In this document: positions 1 through 7,812 of the stretch, in pieces | Position numbering within the stretch: position 1 is the stretch's first letter | How the letters are laid out: the number at the start of each line of letters is the position of its first letter | NCBI GenBank assembly: GCA_028065725.1 | Contig: JAPTVL010000442.1 | Location: 99,897-163,896 of the forward strand | Origin: Betaproteobacteria bacterium | GTDB taxonomy: Bacteria; Pseudomonadota; Gammaproteobacteria; Burkholderiales; Rhodocyclaceae | Direction: 5' to 3' | DNA: 64,000 bases | Made by a program: the position numbers and the translations under genes | The notes under the pieces: model-generated | The model's database searches: none | What the model was told of the DNA's origin: nothing | The model's input: only the letters and a program-made list of their open reading frames with translations

Positions 1-2541
1 CGCCAACGCCTGCTCGCCGGGCAGCAGGAACTCAACGCGGCCTGGCGCGAAGACAGGCACAGCGCTGCCCTGCTCGATGGCCGCGCCGCACTGGTGGATA
101 GCGTGCTGCGGGATGTCTGGCAGGCGCTGGCCATGCCCGCCGAATGCACGCTGGCCGCGGTCGGCGGCTATGGCCGGGGCCAGCTGTATCCCGGCTCGGA
201 CGTCGACCTGCTGATCCTGGTCCCCGACGACGAGCACACGGCCTGCGACGCCGCAACGGCACCGCGCCTGGAACAGCTGGTCGGCCTGCTGTGGGACATC
301 GGCCTCGACATCGGCCACAGCGTGCGCAGCGTCAACCAGTGCCTCGACGAAGCCGAGCGCGACATCACGGTCAAGACCGCGCTGCTCGAAGCGCGCTGGC
401 TGGCCGGCTCGCGTGCGCTCTACGAGGATTTCGAACACAGCTGCAATGCGGCGCTCGATCCCGCGGCCTTCCTCACCGCCAAGCAGCTGGAACAGGCCGA
501 ACGTTACGCCAAGTATCACGACACGCCCTACAGCCTGGAACCCAACTGCAAGGAAAACCCCGGCGGCCGCCGCGACCTGCAGGTGATCCAGTGGGTGGCG
601 CAGGCGGCCGGCATCGGCGCCGACTGGAAAGCCCTGGTGCGCGCCGGACTGATCACCGCGCCGGAAGTGCGCCAGCTCGAACGCGCCGACCTGATGCTGG
701 CCGAGCTGCGCATCGAACTGCACCTGCTCGCCGGCCGGCGCGAGGACCGGCTGCTGTTCGATCACCAGGAGAAGCTGGCCGGGGCGCTGGGCATCGTCCA
801 GACCGACACCAAGCGCGCCTCGGAAGTGCTGATGCAGCGCTATTTCAAGAACGCCAAGCTGGTCACCCAGCTCAATTCGCTGGTCATGCAGGTGCTGGCC
901 GACCGCCTGCTGCCGGCCCGGCAGGGACCGCCGATCGTCATCGACGCGAATTTCCAGATGGTGCGCGACCTGCTCGACGTGCGCGACGAAGAGGTGTTCC
1001 AGCGCCAGCCGCGCTGCATCCTCGAATGCTTCCTGCTGCAGATGCAGCGCTCCGAAATCAAGGGCATGACGCCGCGCACCCTGCGCGCCCTGTGGCGCGC
1101 CCGGGGCCGCATCGACGCCGCCTTCCGCCGCGATCCGCAGAACCGCGCGCTGTTCCTCAGGCTGTTCCAGCAGACGCACCTGACGCACCCGATGCGGCGC
1201 ATGAACCAGTACGACATCCTCGGCCGCTACCTGCCCGCCTTCGGCCGCATCGTCGGCCAGATGCAGCACGACCTGTTCCACGTCTACACCGTGGACCAGC
1301 ACATCCTGCAGGTGATGGGCAACCTGCGCCGCTTCGTCATGCCCGAATTCGCCCACGAATATCCGTTCTGCTCGCGCCTCATCACCGGCTTCGACAAGCG
1401 CTGGCTGCTCTACATCGCCGCGCTGTTCCACGACATCGCCAAGGGCCGCGGCGGCGACCACTCGCAACTGGGCAAACGCGATGCCGCCAACTTCTGCCGC
1501 GACCACGGCATCAGCGGCGAGGATGCCGCGCTGGTGGTGTTCCTCGTCGAGCATCACCTGACCATGTCGCAGGTGGCGCAGAAGCAGGACCTCGCCGATC
1601 CCGACGTCATCCTGGCGTTTGCCGCCAGGGTCGGCAACTTGCGCCAGCTCACCGGGCTCTACCTGCTGACCGTGGCCGACATCCGCGGCACCAGCCCGAA
1701 GGTGTGGAACGCCTGGAAGGGCAAGCTGCTGGAGGACCTGTTCCGCATGACCGCCGCCGTGCTCAAGGGCACCACGGTGCTGCAGCTCACCGGCGTCGCC
1801 GAACGCCAGGAAGAGGCGCGCGGCATCCTGCGCTACCACGGCCTGCGCCCCGACGTCGAACTCGAACTGTGGAACCAGCTCGACACCGGCTATTTCATGC
1901 GGCATGCCGCCGACGAAATCGCCTGGCATACGCGCACCCTCTACCATCGTCCGGCCGCGACCGAACCGGTGGTGCGCGCCCGCCTCAACCCGATGGGCGA
2001 AGGCCTGCAGGTGATGGCCTACGTGCCCGACCAGCCGCTGCTGTTCGCCCGCCTCTGCGGCTTCTTCGCGCGCCTCGGCTTCAGCATCGTCGACGCCAAG
2101 ATCCACACCACGCGCCACGGCTACGCGCTGGACAGCTTCGTCGTCTTTCCGATCGACGACAGCCTGCCCTATCGCGACATGATCGGCCTCATCGAACACG
2201 ACATCGCCGAACAGCTGACCCAGCTACCGCCGCTGCCGACCTCCTTCAGCGGGCGCCTGTCGCGCCAGGTGCGCCATTTCCCGGTGGCGCCGGAAGTGGA
2301 TATCCGCGCCGACGAGCGCGGCAGCCAGTACCTGATGTCGATCACCGCCGCCGACCGTCCGGGCCTGCTCTACGCCATCGCCCGGGTGCTGGGCCGGCAC
2401 GGCATCACGCTGCACACGGCCAAGATATCCACGCTCGGCGAGCGCGTCGAGGACAGTTTTCTGATCAGCGGCAAGGAACTGGCGCAGACCGCCACGCTGG
2501 TCAGGCTGGAGCAGGACCTGCTAGAGGTGCTCCAAGTCTGA
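1..2541 (+). CDS. glnD: [Protein-PII] uridylyltransferase / uridylyl-removing enzyme GlnD, 5' end outside window
   Basis: GlnD uridylylates and deuridylylates PII proteins and so reports glutamine status to nitrogen metabolism in the cytoplasm. The frame is open from base 1 with no stop, so the gene starts left of the window; 846 residues are visible and only some tens should be missing. Visible parts are the nucleotidyltransferase motif GGYGRGQLYPGSDVD (about residues 54-68), an HD motif in FHDIAKGRGGDHS (about 475-487) and two C-terminal ACT domains (about 675-745 and 775-846). All key motifs look intact. The GTG at 94 is internal and not the start. The stop codon lies in a 17-bp direct repeat. 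Function is confident from the motif set and order. Confidence 0.96.
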   Translation, partial: RQRLLAGQQELNAAWREDRHSAALLDGRAALVDSVLRDVWQALAMPAECTLAAVGGYGRGQLYPGSDVDLLILVPDDEHTACDAATAPRLEQLVGLLWDIGLDIGHSVRSVNQCLDEAERDITVKTALLEARWLAGSRALYEDFEHSCNAALDPAAFLTAKQLEQAERYAKYHDTPYSLEPNCKENPGGRRDLQVIQWVAQAAGIGADWKALVRAGLITAPEVRQLERADLMLAELRIELHLLAGRREDRLLFDHQEKLAGALGIVQTDTKRASEVLMQRYFKNAKLVTQLNSLVMQVLADRLLPARQGPPIVIDANFQMVRDLLDVRDEEVFQRQPRCILECFLLQMQRSEIKGMTPRTLRALWRARGRIDAAFRRDPQNRALFLRLFQQTHLTHPMRRMNQYDILGRYLPAFGRIVGQMQHDLFHVYTVDQHILQVMGNLRRFVMPEFAHEYPFCSRLITGFDKRWLLYIAALFHDIAKGRGGDHSQLGKRDAANFCRDHGISGEDAALVVFLVEHHLTMSQVAQKQDLADPDVILAFAARVGNLRQLTGLYLLTVADIRGTSPKVWNAWKGKLLEDLFRMTAAVLKGTTVLQLTGVAERQEEARGILRYHGLRPDVELELWNQLDTGYFMRHAADEIAWHTRTLYHRPAATEPVVRARLNPMGEGLQVMAYVPDQPLLFARLCGFFARLGFSIVDAKIHTTRHGYALDSFVVFPIDDSLPYRDMIGLIEHDIAEQLTQLPPLPTSFSGRLSRQVRHFPVAPEVDIRADERGSQYLMSITAADRPGLLYAIARVLGRHGITLHTAKISTLGERVEDSFLISGKELAQTATLVRLEQDLLEVLQV

Positions 2542-2559
2542 GGGTGCTCCAGGTCTGAG
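2526..2559. repeat. 17-bp tandem duplication over the glnD stop codon
   Basis: Two adjacent 17-bp units, GGTGCTCCAAGTCTGAG and GGTGCTCCAGGTCTGAG, differ at one base. The first carries the glnD TGA and the second repeats it downstream. It looks like a recent slippage duplication with no effect on the protein. Confidence 0.85.
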
Positions 2560-2561
2560 CA

Positions 2562-2837
2562 TCAGTTGCCGAGATCCTTCGGCAAATGGTACTTCAGGCA
2601 TTCGCCGAGGCTGACCACGCTCAGCTCCGATTGGTCACGCGGCTTCAGCCTGACCGCAAGAGCATTGCCCTCGCCGCAAGTTTCCATGATGCCGATCTTG
2701 GTGCATTCGGCCGACGGACAAGCCCACGCGCTGGCACGGCAGCGGCCCATGGCGTCGATCACCGCCTGCGCCTGTCCATCGAGATCCTCAAAGCTGATGA
2801 CGACTTCATCGCCCTGCTTCGTCAGGTGATACTTCAT
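2562..2837 (-). CDS. Small hypothetical protein, 91 aa
   Basis: I do not recognise a family. The protein is soluble, starts MKYHLTKQGDEVVISFEDLDG and has four cysteines, two of them in a CPSAEC stretch. It ends convergent with glnD, 20 bp away. The start is well supported: AAAGGAGGGG lies about 8 bases upstream of the ATG at 2837. Codon use matches the neighbouring GC-rich genes. The cysteines could bind metal, but nothing confirms this. Confidence 0.7.
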   Translation of the reverse strand: MKYHLTKQGDEVVISFEDLDGQAQAVIDAMGRCRASAWACPSAECTKIGIMETCGEGNALAVRLKPRDQSELSVVSLGECLKYHLPKDLGN

Positions 2838-2920
2838 GGACTCCCCCTCCTTTATGTCCTTTTTGGTATTTTAACCCTGTGTCGCACTGGCCGCCGCGTC
2901 ATCGATGACGCGCCGCAACA

Positions 2921-2941
2921 GTCGGCGCCGGCAGCACGGCG
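2921..2941 (+). repeat. Dispersed 21-bp repeat, copy 1 (intergenic)
   Basis: Variant core GTCGGCGCCGGCAGCACGGC, identical over that stretch to the copy at 17996. It lies between two minus-strand genes. Confidence 0.75.
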
Positions 2942-2967
2942 CCGCAGCAGGCAGTCGCGCGGACGGC

Positions 2968-3441
2968 TCAGTTCTGGTCGGCATCGAGCGCGTAGAGCAC
3001 CGCCAGCCCGTACGCCAGCAGCAGCAGCCACTTGCCTGCGGCAAAGGCCGCGGAAACGCCATAGGCCCAGGCGATGCCGAAGCGCGGAACCTCGGTCAGC
3101 CACCAGTGGAAGGCATTCTCCGTCGCGTCGCAGGTCGCGGCGAGCGGCAGCAGCCACATCGCGCAGCGGCGCCAGACAGGCCGCCCCGCGAACAGCCGCG
3201 TCCGCGCAATCAGCAGGTAGCCGAAGCAGCCGTAGCAGACCAGCAGAAAGAAATCAAAGGGCAGATGCGCCCGGTAGCGCGCCAGATCGTCGGCCGACCA
3301 GGCATGAATCACCTCTCCAAACGCCCGCGGCGAAAACGCCAGCTGCAGCGTGAGAACGCCAGGCTGCAGCGGTGCCAGATAGACAGCGATGCCGGCGAAC
3401 AAGGCAAGCGCGGCAATCCCGCTGAGCCAGACCTTCAGCAC
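2968..3441 (-). CDS. Hypothetical integral membrane protein, 157 aa
   Basis: The family is not recognised. The sequence shows about four hydrophobic segments: residues 5-27, around 60-80, 95-110 with WRRCAMWLLPLAATCDATENAFH, and 125-150. This fits a small inner-membrane protein. It lies between the 91-aa gene and the DUF805 gene on the same strand, with a 49-bp gap to the latter. No catalytic motif is evident. Codon use is typical of the window. Confidence 0.65.
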   Translation of the reverse strand: MLKVWLSGIAALALFAGIAVYLAPLQPGVLTLQLAFSPRAFGEVIHAWSADDLARYRAHLPFDFFLLVCYGCFGYLLIARTRLFAGRPVWRRCAMWLLPLAATCDATENAFHWWLTEVPRFGIAWAYGVSAAFAAGKWLLLLAYGLAVLYALDADQN

Positions 3442-3490
3442 GCTTCAGTCGACCCGGTATCCGGCGGCAGAAAGCCGCGCCCGCCGCCGC

Positions 3491-3805
3491 TCAAAACCGG
3501 TTCGGCTCCTTGGCTTCCTGCACCGCCCAGACCAGCAGGACGATCCAGCCGATGATCGGAATGAACCAGAGCAGCAGAAACCACGCGCTGCGATCCGTGT
3601 CGTGCAGCCGTCGCGCGCCGACCGCCAAACCCGGCAACAGAACCGCCAGGGAAAAAAGCCCGGACAGGGTTTCGCTGACCATGCCCGCACCCGCCGACAC
3701 AAGGAAGGTGAACAGGAACCACCACCAGAATTCCGAGCGCGAAGCGCGCCCGTTGAACTCGGCATATTTCGAGAAACAGGTCTTGATGGATTCGCCGAAA
3801 GTCAT
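3491..3805 (-). CDS. DUF805 family inner-membrane protein, 104 aa
   Basis: The sequence carries the family hallmarks: an N-terminal FNGRASRSEFWWW, two or three hydrophobic segments, and RRLHDTDRSAW between the last two. DUF805 proteins (YhaH type) are small inner-membrane proteins of unknown function. The ATG at 3805 follows an AAGGAG box (AATAAGGAGACCGCAAATG), so the start is firm. The length is normal for the family. Confidence 0.88.
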   Translation of the reverse strand: MTFGESIKTCFSKYAEFNGRASRSEFWWWFLFTFLVSAGAGMVSETLSGLFSLAVLLPGLAVGARRLHDTDRSAWFLLLWFIPIIGWIVLLVWAVQEAKEPNRF

Positions 3806-3906
3806 TTGCGGTCTCCTTATTGTGTTTGTGGGACGGACATCGATGCGGCTTTGTTAAAACTAATCAATGAGCATGTCTAACAGGCGCCTGCCGGCTGGTC
3901 CGAAAA

Positions 3907-3927
3907 GTCGGCGCTGGCGGGACGGTG
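3907..3927 (+). repeat. Dispersed 21-bp repeat, copy 2 (intergenic)
   Basis: GTCGGCGCTGGCGGGACGGT preceded by AAAA, in the 152-bp gap between the DUF805 gene and the antitoxin gene. Apart from this repeat and a lone GTCTAAC at 3872-3878, I see nothing in that gap. Confidence 0.8.
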
Positions 3928-3957
3928 AAATCGCGGTCCGTCGCCCTGCTTTCAGGG

Positions 3958-4284
3958 TCAGGGGCGCGGCGCGGCCTTCTGCGGCACAAGCTTCACTTGA
4001 AGTTCGCAGCCTACAGCTTGTGCGTAGCGTTTGAGTGTTGCGAGCGATGGGGCATGCTTTCCTGCGGATTCGAGCCTCGAAACCGCACTCTTGGTGGTTC
4101 CCATCCGTTCCGCAACGGCGTCTTGCGTCAGGCCGGCACGGGACCGCGCCTTGAGCATTTGGCCGGCAACCTGGTACTCAAGGGCAAGGGCGTCATAGGC
4201 TTCGACGAAGCCCTTGCGGGTTGCTGCCTTGGCAAGGAATTCTTCGTGCGAATGGCGGACGGGCTTGAATTTCAGTTCAGCCAT
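3958..4284 (-). CDS. higA: HigA-like antitoxin with XRE helix-turn-helix, 108 aa
   Basis: A Cro/C1-type helix-turn-helix is readable at about residues 48-75 (SRAGLTQDAVAERMGTTKSA, then VSRLESAGKHAPSLATLKRY). The gene starts 8 bp inside the end of the upstream toxin gene, so the two are probably translationally coupled, and the toxin-first order is typical of HigBA. The protein probably neutralises the toxin and represses the pair's own promoter. It lies next to the cassette array, where such modules are common, but no flanking attC site is visible. HigA is an analogy by order and domain, not a proven orthology. Confidence 0.85.
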   Translation of the reverse strand: MAELKFKPVRHSHEEFLAKAATRKGFVEAYDALALEYQVAGQMLKARSRAGLTQDAVAERMGTTKSAVSRLESAGKHAPSLATLKRYAQAVGCELQVKLVPQKAAPRP

Positions 4285-4603
4285 TTGAAACCTCCTTCAT
4301 GCGCTTTCGCGCCAATTTCAGTTCGCGGTCGGGTGTTTCCTGAGACTTCTTGATGAAGGCGTGCAGGACGACAACCCGTTTGCCAACGAGAAAGCAGTAG
4401 AACGCTCGGCCTATGCCGGAACGACCGCGAGGTCGAAGCTCAAACAGGCCATCGCCGAAAGCCCGCGAATGCGGAAGCCTGAGGCTCGGTCCATGTTCAA
4501 TGAGCAGTTCAACCAAGCGTGCGTAATCGGCGAGGACGTCCACGGGCCACGACTCAACCTCGCGCAGTACCCGCTCGTGGAAGTACTCAATCTCGAAGGA
4601 CAT
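4277..4603 (-). CDS. higB: HigB/RelE-superfamily toxin (phage Gp49-like), 108 aa
   Basis: The protein matches the Gp49-like branch of RelE/ParE toxins: an N-terminal VLREVESWPVDVLADYARLV helix, then LPHSRAFGDGLFELRPRG, then RAFYCFLVGKRVVVLHAFIKKSQETPD and a basic C-terminal helix. Relatives cleave mRNA at the ribosome. The family length is about 100-120 aa and this copy looks complete. The downstream antitoxin overlaps it by 8 bp. The ATG at 4603 is the first start. Its target is not visible from sequence. Confidence 0.85.
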   Translation of the reverse strand: MSFEIEYFHERVLREVESWPVDVLADYARLVELLIEHGPSLRLPHSRAFGDGLFELRPRGRSGIGRAFYCFLVGKRVVVLHAFIKKSQETPDRELKLARKRMKEVSNG

Positions 4604-4679
4604 GGATGAATGTTAGCAAATATGAGAACACAGATCAATGCATTGAACTACAGTGGTCTGTCCCCTATTACCCAGATGG

Positions 4680-4686
4680 GTTGGGC
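4680..4686 (-). other. Lone integron-type core site after the AbiTii-like gene
   Basis: On the minus strand GCCCAAC begins 22 bp after the stop of the gene at 4708, where the left core of that cassette's attC would be expected. No matching GTTRRRY core follows before the toxin gene, so the site seems truncated or decayed. The rest of 4604-4707 has a GGGGACAGACCAC motif that I cannot assign. Confidence 0.35.
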
Positions 4687-4707
4687 GTCATTTTCCGGTG
4701 GACTCGA

Positions 4708-5631
4708 CTATTTGAGACCGTAGTACTTGAGTAACGCTTCTTTGACCACATCCGTGGCGACTGCAACTCCCATTTTCCAAGTGCCAGAGGCCGCCTTCTT
4801 GAGATTTTCAACGAGCCAGTTGCGCACTTGAGGTCCCATGGGCTCTTCGTTGCTCTCAGGCTTTTCTGAAGCAGCGAGACGCGCTAGCTCTTGGGCGTCC
4901 TCTTCCACCATGCCAGAACCAGTCAAAAACTGCGCCAAGCTCTTTGCGTCATGCGGGGCCACCGCGACCTGAATCGTTGCCCCATCGCCTGTGGCCGCGA
5001 TTGATGTGAAGTTGCCGTAGATGATTTGCTGGGCAATTTGCGTTGCTGCGGCCGCGCTAGGCGCAGATGGCAAAGCAGCAGGACCTATGGCCACAGCGGC
5101 AGCATCTGGCACAGACTTCTCAAGTTCAAGGGTAAGTTCGAGTACGCGGCTGCGCACTGCGTGCCGAATAGAGGCAAGCGATGAGCGCGGAATGCTCCCA
5201 GTGACCGAATTGCAAGCGTAGTCTGCATAGACCTTGCCTTGAAGCAGAAGGATAAGGTCGGCGGCATTTATTCCTAAATGGCCGCCGTCTTCGGCGTTGG
5301 CCAGCAAGTCGTCCACAGCTGCGATGCTCTCCCGCATTCCGTAGCGTACCCAATGCTCGCCTGCGAACTTCTTTACCAAGTACGGTGAGATAGGCGCGTT
5401 CTTGATGCCGGACCCAAACGGCCCGGAAAAGTTGGCTGTGTAGCTGACGGGAATAAATCGATAGTCTGGGAGTTCCGCGTCGGGCGGGTACCCTTCCGAC
5501 TCGTGACGCACCCACTCTCCAAGGGGCTGACTTCCGATCCGAGCAGCCAGGAGCCGAAGTCTGAGAAGTATTGGCCCAAGGTCCGACCCCTCTTGGAGTA
5601 CGGCAGTTTGGATTTCATGAAGAAGGCTCAT
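4708..5631 (-). CDS. AbiTii-domain protein, putative phage-defence cassette gene, 307 aa
   Basis: The N-terminal 90 residues fit the AbiTii domain of abortive-infection proteins: ILLRLRLLAARIGSQPLGEW, VRHESEGYPPDAELPDYRFI. The middle is Ala/Pro-rich (about 185-205), and the C-terminal third is helical with no enzyme motif I recognise. The core site GTTGGGC of the upstream attC lies 19 bases before the ATG at 5631, with GGAGCG between, which is the compact layout of integron cassettes. The region is less GC-rich than its flanks, suggesting transfer. AbiTii function is known only by name from the family; a defence role here is inference. Confidence 0.7.
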   Translation of the reverse strand: MSLLHEIQTAVLQEGSDLGPILLRLRLLAARIGSQPLGEWVRHESEGYPPDAELPDYRFIPVSYTANFSGPFGSGIKNAPISPYLVKKFAGEHWVRYGMRESIAAVDDLLANAEDGGHLGINAADLILLLQGKVYADYACNSVTGSIPRSSLASIRHAVRSRVLELTLELEKSVPDAAAVAIGPAALPSAPSAAAATQIAQQIIYGNFTSIAATGDGATIQVAVAPHDAKSLAQFLTGSGMVEEDAQELARLAASEKPESNEEPMGPQVRNWLVENLKKAASGTWKMGVAVATDVVKEALLKYYGLK

Positions 5632-5649
5632 GTGCGCTCCCTATATGAC

Positions 5650-5736
5650 GCCCAACGTAGAGCTGACCGGCGCTGCGCGGCTTTATCGCGCAGCGTCCAG
5701 AGAGCGAAGCGAACGGGGTCGACCGCCGGGTTGGGC
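5650..5736 (-). other. Integron attC site A
   Basis: An 87-bp element bounded by inverted cores GCCCAAC and GTTGGGC. Inner boxes GCTGACC and GGTCGACC can pair, and a long central hairpin is formed by GGCGCTGCGCG and CGCGCAGCGTCC around a CTTTAT loop. Sequence and layout are shared with attC B over most of the length. Its right core abuts the start of the AbiTii-like gene on the minus strand. Confidence 0.82.
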
Positions 5737-5857
5737 CTCAGACGGACGCAGCGACACAACCGCACGACGACTGCGCCGCGCCGCCCACCGGAAAGCCGCA
5801 CGGTACTGGGCCTTGGGAAAACACACCGACGCTGCAAGCCGCAACGCAAGGAGAAAA

Positions 5858-5878
5858 GTCGGCGCTGGCGAGACGGCG
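5858..5878 (+). repeat. Dispersed 21-bp repeat, copy 3 (inside cassette spacer)
   Basis: GTCGGCGCTGGCGAGACGGC preceded by GAGAAAA. It lies in the 180-bp non-coding tail between the 58-aa gene and attC A. I see no gene in that tail. Confidence 0.85.
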
Positions 5879-5915
5879 AATTAGGAATGGTGGAGTGCAC
5901 ACGAACCCTCTGCGA

Positions 5916-6092
5916 CTACGAATAGATAACGGTAACGAGAACTGCTGCGCCAGCGATGGCACCGATCACAATGTATTCGCCAATGCGCTGCGCCTTCTTT
6001 GGTTCGAGATGGAAGGTGCGCCCTGCGACCCGACCAACCAAGTAAGCGGATGTCTCACCAATTGCGTATGCGGCAGCGTCAAGAATGCTCAT
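5916..6092 (-). CDS. Small cassette-borne membrane protein, 58 aa
   Basis: No family recognised. The start chosen is the ATG at 6092 (MSILDAAAYAIGETSAYLVG); a longer reading from a TTG at 6101 would run into the attC core and is unlikely. The C-terminal third (GEYIVIGAIAGAAVLVTVIY) is one membrane-spanning segment, so the protein is probably a single-pass inner-membrane peptide. It starts 4 bp from the attC B core and its own cassette would end at attC A, 180 bp after its stop. That tail is unusually long for a cassette. Confidence 0.62.
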   Translation of the reverse strand: MSILDAAAYAIGETSAYLVGRVAGRTFHLEPKKAQRIGEYIVIGAIAGAAVLVTVIYS

Positions 6093-6095
6093 GAG

Positions 6096-6182
6096 GCCCA
6101 ACGTAGAGCTGACCGGCGCTGCGCGGCTTTATCGCGCAGCGTCCAGCGACCGAAGGGAGCGAGGTCGAGCGCCATGTTAGGT
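6096..6182 (-). other. Integron attC site B
   Basis: An 87-bp element with outer cores GCCCAAC and GTTAGGT. The inner boxes GCTGACC and GGTCGAGC pair with one unpaired base, the extrahelical base expected of an attC recombination hairpin. The central hairpin is identical to attC A. It begins 1 bp after the stop of the 186-aa gene, exactly where a cassette attC should be. Confidence 0.87.
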
Positions 6183-6183
6183 T

Positions 6184-6744
6184 TCACTTGACCAGAACGA
6201 CCTTCGATGTTCTGGCAACTCCCTCAAGGGTTTCGTAGATGTAATAGCTTCCGATAATCTGGCAGACGCAAACCTCAAGGCCGTTTAGGTTCCAAAAGTA
6301 TTCTGGTGTTCCTGTGGCATCAAGCCGAACCTCGGCCATCGGGACAAAGATGCGCCCGCCATCCATTGAAATGAACGTCAGTTCCTTGATCGTGGTTCCA
6401 TTTATCTTTAGATAAACGGGATACGCAGTGCTATTGGAGTCAGGATAAACAGTCGTCCATCGCTCTCTGAACTCGCGAGTGCTTTCACCTTGCTCAATTT
6501 GAAATGTGTTGTCAGCGTCGGCCATCCATATCTCGGCATGCCCGACGAATGCTTTTGTCCAGGTGCTTGTGCGAAGCAGATCTTCAAAATCACTGAGCGT
6601 AGTGCGAGGCTTGAGTGCAGCCTGCAATTTCGCCAGTTCCGCTTTCTGGTCGGCACCCGACTTCACGTAATAGCGATGAGTGATGAGCCACGAGAGGAGT
6701 CCTCCGATTGCAGCACCAGCGACAAAGATGAGGAATTCGTCCAT
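6184..6744 (-). CDS. Membrane-anchored hypothetical cassette protein, 186 aa
   Basis: No family recognised. Residues 4-20 (FLIFVAGAAIGGLLSWL) form an N-terminal membrane anchor, followed by a short charged linker (GADQKAELAKLQAALK) and a soluble domain rich in beta-type sequence ending near the C-terminus. The stop codon directly abuts attC B, so this is the gene of that cassette. Upstream of the ATG at 6744, ATTAGGTTTC resembles a mutated attC core (GTTAGGT), which suggests an eroded recombination site. The gene is less GC-rich than the chromosome around it, consistent with acquisition. Confidence 0.72.
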   Translation of the reverse strand: MDEFLIFVAGAAIGGLLSWLITHRYYVKSGADQKAELAKLQAALKPRTTLSDFEDLLRTSTWTKAFVGHAEIWMADADNTFQIEQGESTREFRERWTTVYPDSNSTAYPVYLKINGTTIKELTFISMDGGRIFVPMAEVRLDATGTPEYFWNLNGLEVCVCQIIGSYYIYETLEGVARTSKVVLVK

Positions 6745-6774
6745 AGAAACCTAATGCGAATTGGCCCTTAGTTC

Positions 6775-7548
6775 TTAGCGAATACGAGTAGCGGAGATGG
6801 TTTCATTGTCATCGGTATTTATCAGCTTGTCGTCGCAGACAACTATGTCTGTTGTTGGTAGCCATAGGGCAGAGTCAATTGCATCCACAGCATCAACCTC
6901 CCAAATGGAGCCATCTTCTAGTTTTACGATTTGCCCATCATTTGAGACTGAGTCAACCCAGTGACCCGATTCGCAACTCGAAGATGAATACCTTCGGCCA
7001 CGGGGTGATGGCGCTTTACCAACGTATTGCTTACGGCTCTCGGCTGCTTGATTCTCTGCTGCTTGTGTCTGGGATAGCTGATCTTTTGTGAGAAGGGATT
7101 TGTCGCAGAGTGATTGGTAGCGACCCGTTAAACAGGTGCGTAGGTTTTCGGATTGCTCAGCAGCCAGCACCTGTTTTAGTTCTGGGTCCGACAAGAGATT
7201 TTTCTTGCACAGCGCCTTATAGCGTCCGGTGAGACAAGTCTTGAGATTCTCTCGCTTTTCAGCGGCTAAGACCTGTCGGGCCTCGTCAGTATTGAGTTTG
7301 CTTCTGTTGCAGAGGGCAGGGTAGCGCCCTGTAAGACACGTTTTCAAATTCTCGCGATGCTCCGCGTTCTCGACTTTTCTTGATTCGTCCGCAGTAAGCC
7401 AGTGCTTCTTGCAGAGGGCCGGATAGCGGCCGCTGAGACATGTTGTCAAATTCTGTGACTTCTCGAAATCCGATTGGGCTGCAACTGGCTGAGAGGCCAG
7501 CGCAGCAAGCGTAGCTGCGAAAGTCAGAATTGAAATTGGCCTCACCAT
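6775..7548 (-). CDS. Secreted protein with four 34-residue dicysteine repeats, about 257 aa
   Basis: A signal peptide (MVRPISILTFAATLAALASQ, cleaved near PVAAQS) precedes four tandem repeats of about 34 residues. Each is built as NLxTCLxGRYxxLC, a short linker, then a helix ending in AAE, giving a Cys-8-Cys spacing in every unit (about residues 30-165). The C-terminal domain is different and contains GHWVDSVSNDGQIVKLEDGS. The ATG at 7548 was chosen because GGGAG precedes it; a TTG nine bases earlier is less likely. Each repeat probably makes one disulfide in the periplasm. I know no named family for it. It lies upstream of the 186-aa gene with a 30-bp gap and no attC between. Confidence 0.75.
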   Translation of the reverse strand: MVRPISILTFAATLAALASQPVAAQSDFEKSQNLTTCLSGRYPALCKKHWLTADESRKVENAEHRENLKTCLTGRYPALCNRSKLNTDEARQVLAAEKRENLKTCLTGRYKALCKKNLLSDPELKQVLAAEQSENLRTCLTGRYQSLCDKSLLTKDQLSQTQAAENQAAESRKQYVGKAPSPRGRRYSSSSCESGHWVDSVSNDGQIVKLEDGSIWEVDAVDAIDSALWLPTTDIVVCDDKLINTDDNETISATRIR

Positions 7549-7560
7549 GTCTCCCAAGAA

Positions 7561-7692
7561 ATCTAACGTTAAGTCGGCCGCCTAAGCGATGGAAAACAAC
7601 CCATCAATCGGGCCGGATAAACAGATTGCCGATGCGCGATGTTCATAGCGTTCAATGACTTGTCAATTTTTAGTGGGGCCGAAAAGTTGAAC
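7561..7692 (-). other. Possible third attC or attI-like site
   Basis: On the minus strand GTTCAAC (7692-7686) and GTTAGAT (7567-7561) fit the outer cores, and inner boxes around TTTTCGGCC and GGCGGCCGACTTAA could pair. At 132 bp it is long but within the attC range. No integrase gene is in the window. This is a weak call; 7693-7786 holds nothing else I recognise. Confidence 0.35.
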
Positions 7693-7786
7693 TTCATACC
7701 GGCGTCAGGAGGCTTGCGTCGATTGGATTAGACGATTTAACCGGCATTTTGGCAATAGCATGACAGCCCCTCCAGCGCGGCGAAGT

Positions 7787-7807
7787 CACCGTAGCGCCAG
7801 CGCCGAC
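7787..7807 (-). repeat. Dispersed 21-bp repeat, copy 4
   Basis: On the minus strand GAAAGTCGGCGCTGGCG followed by CTACGGTG. It starts 6 bp after the stop codon of the polyamine-binding protein gene. Confidence 0.82.
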
Positions 7808-7812
7808 TTTCT

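Noticed and set aside
144..2558. 804-residue open frame inside glnD
   Set aside because: It is the out-of-frame shadow of glnD in GC-rich DNA; its residues are Arg/Pro/Ala-rich and carry no motif.
3872..3878. GTCTAAC core-like heptamer near the toxin-antitoxin pair
   Set aside because: No partner core within 140 bp on either strand, so it does not form an attC site.
4640..4680. GGGGACAGACCAC motif as a REP/RAYT element
   Set aside because: A single copy without an inverted partner or transposase nearby is not enough to call an element.
6745..6774. Possible attC between the 186-aa and the repeat-protein genes
   Set aside because: Only 30 bp; ATTAGGT resembles one core, but there is no second core or stem.
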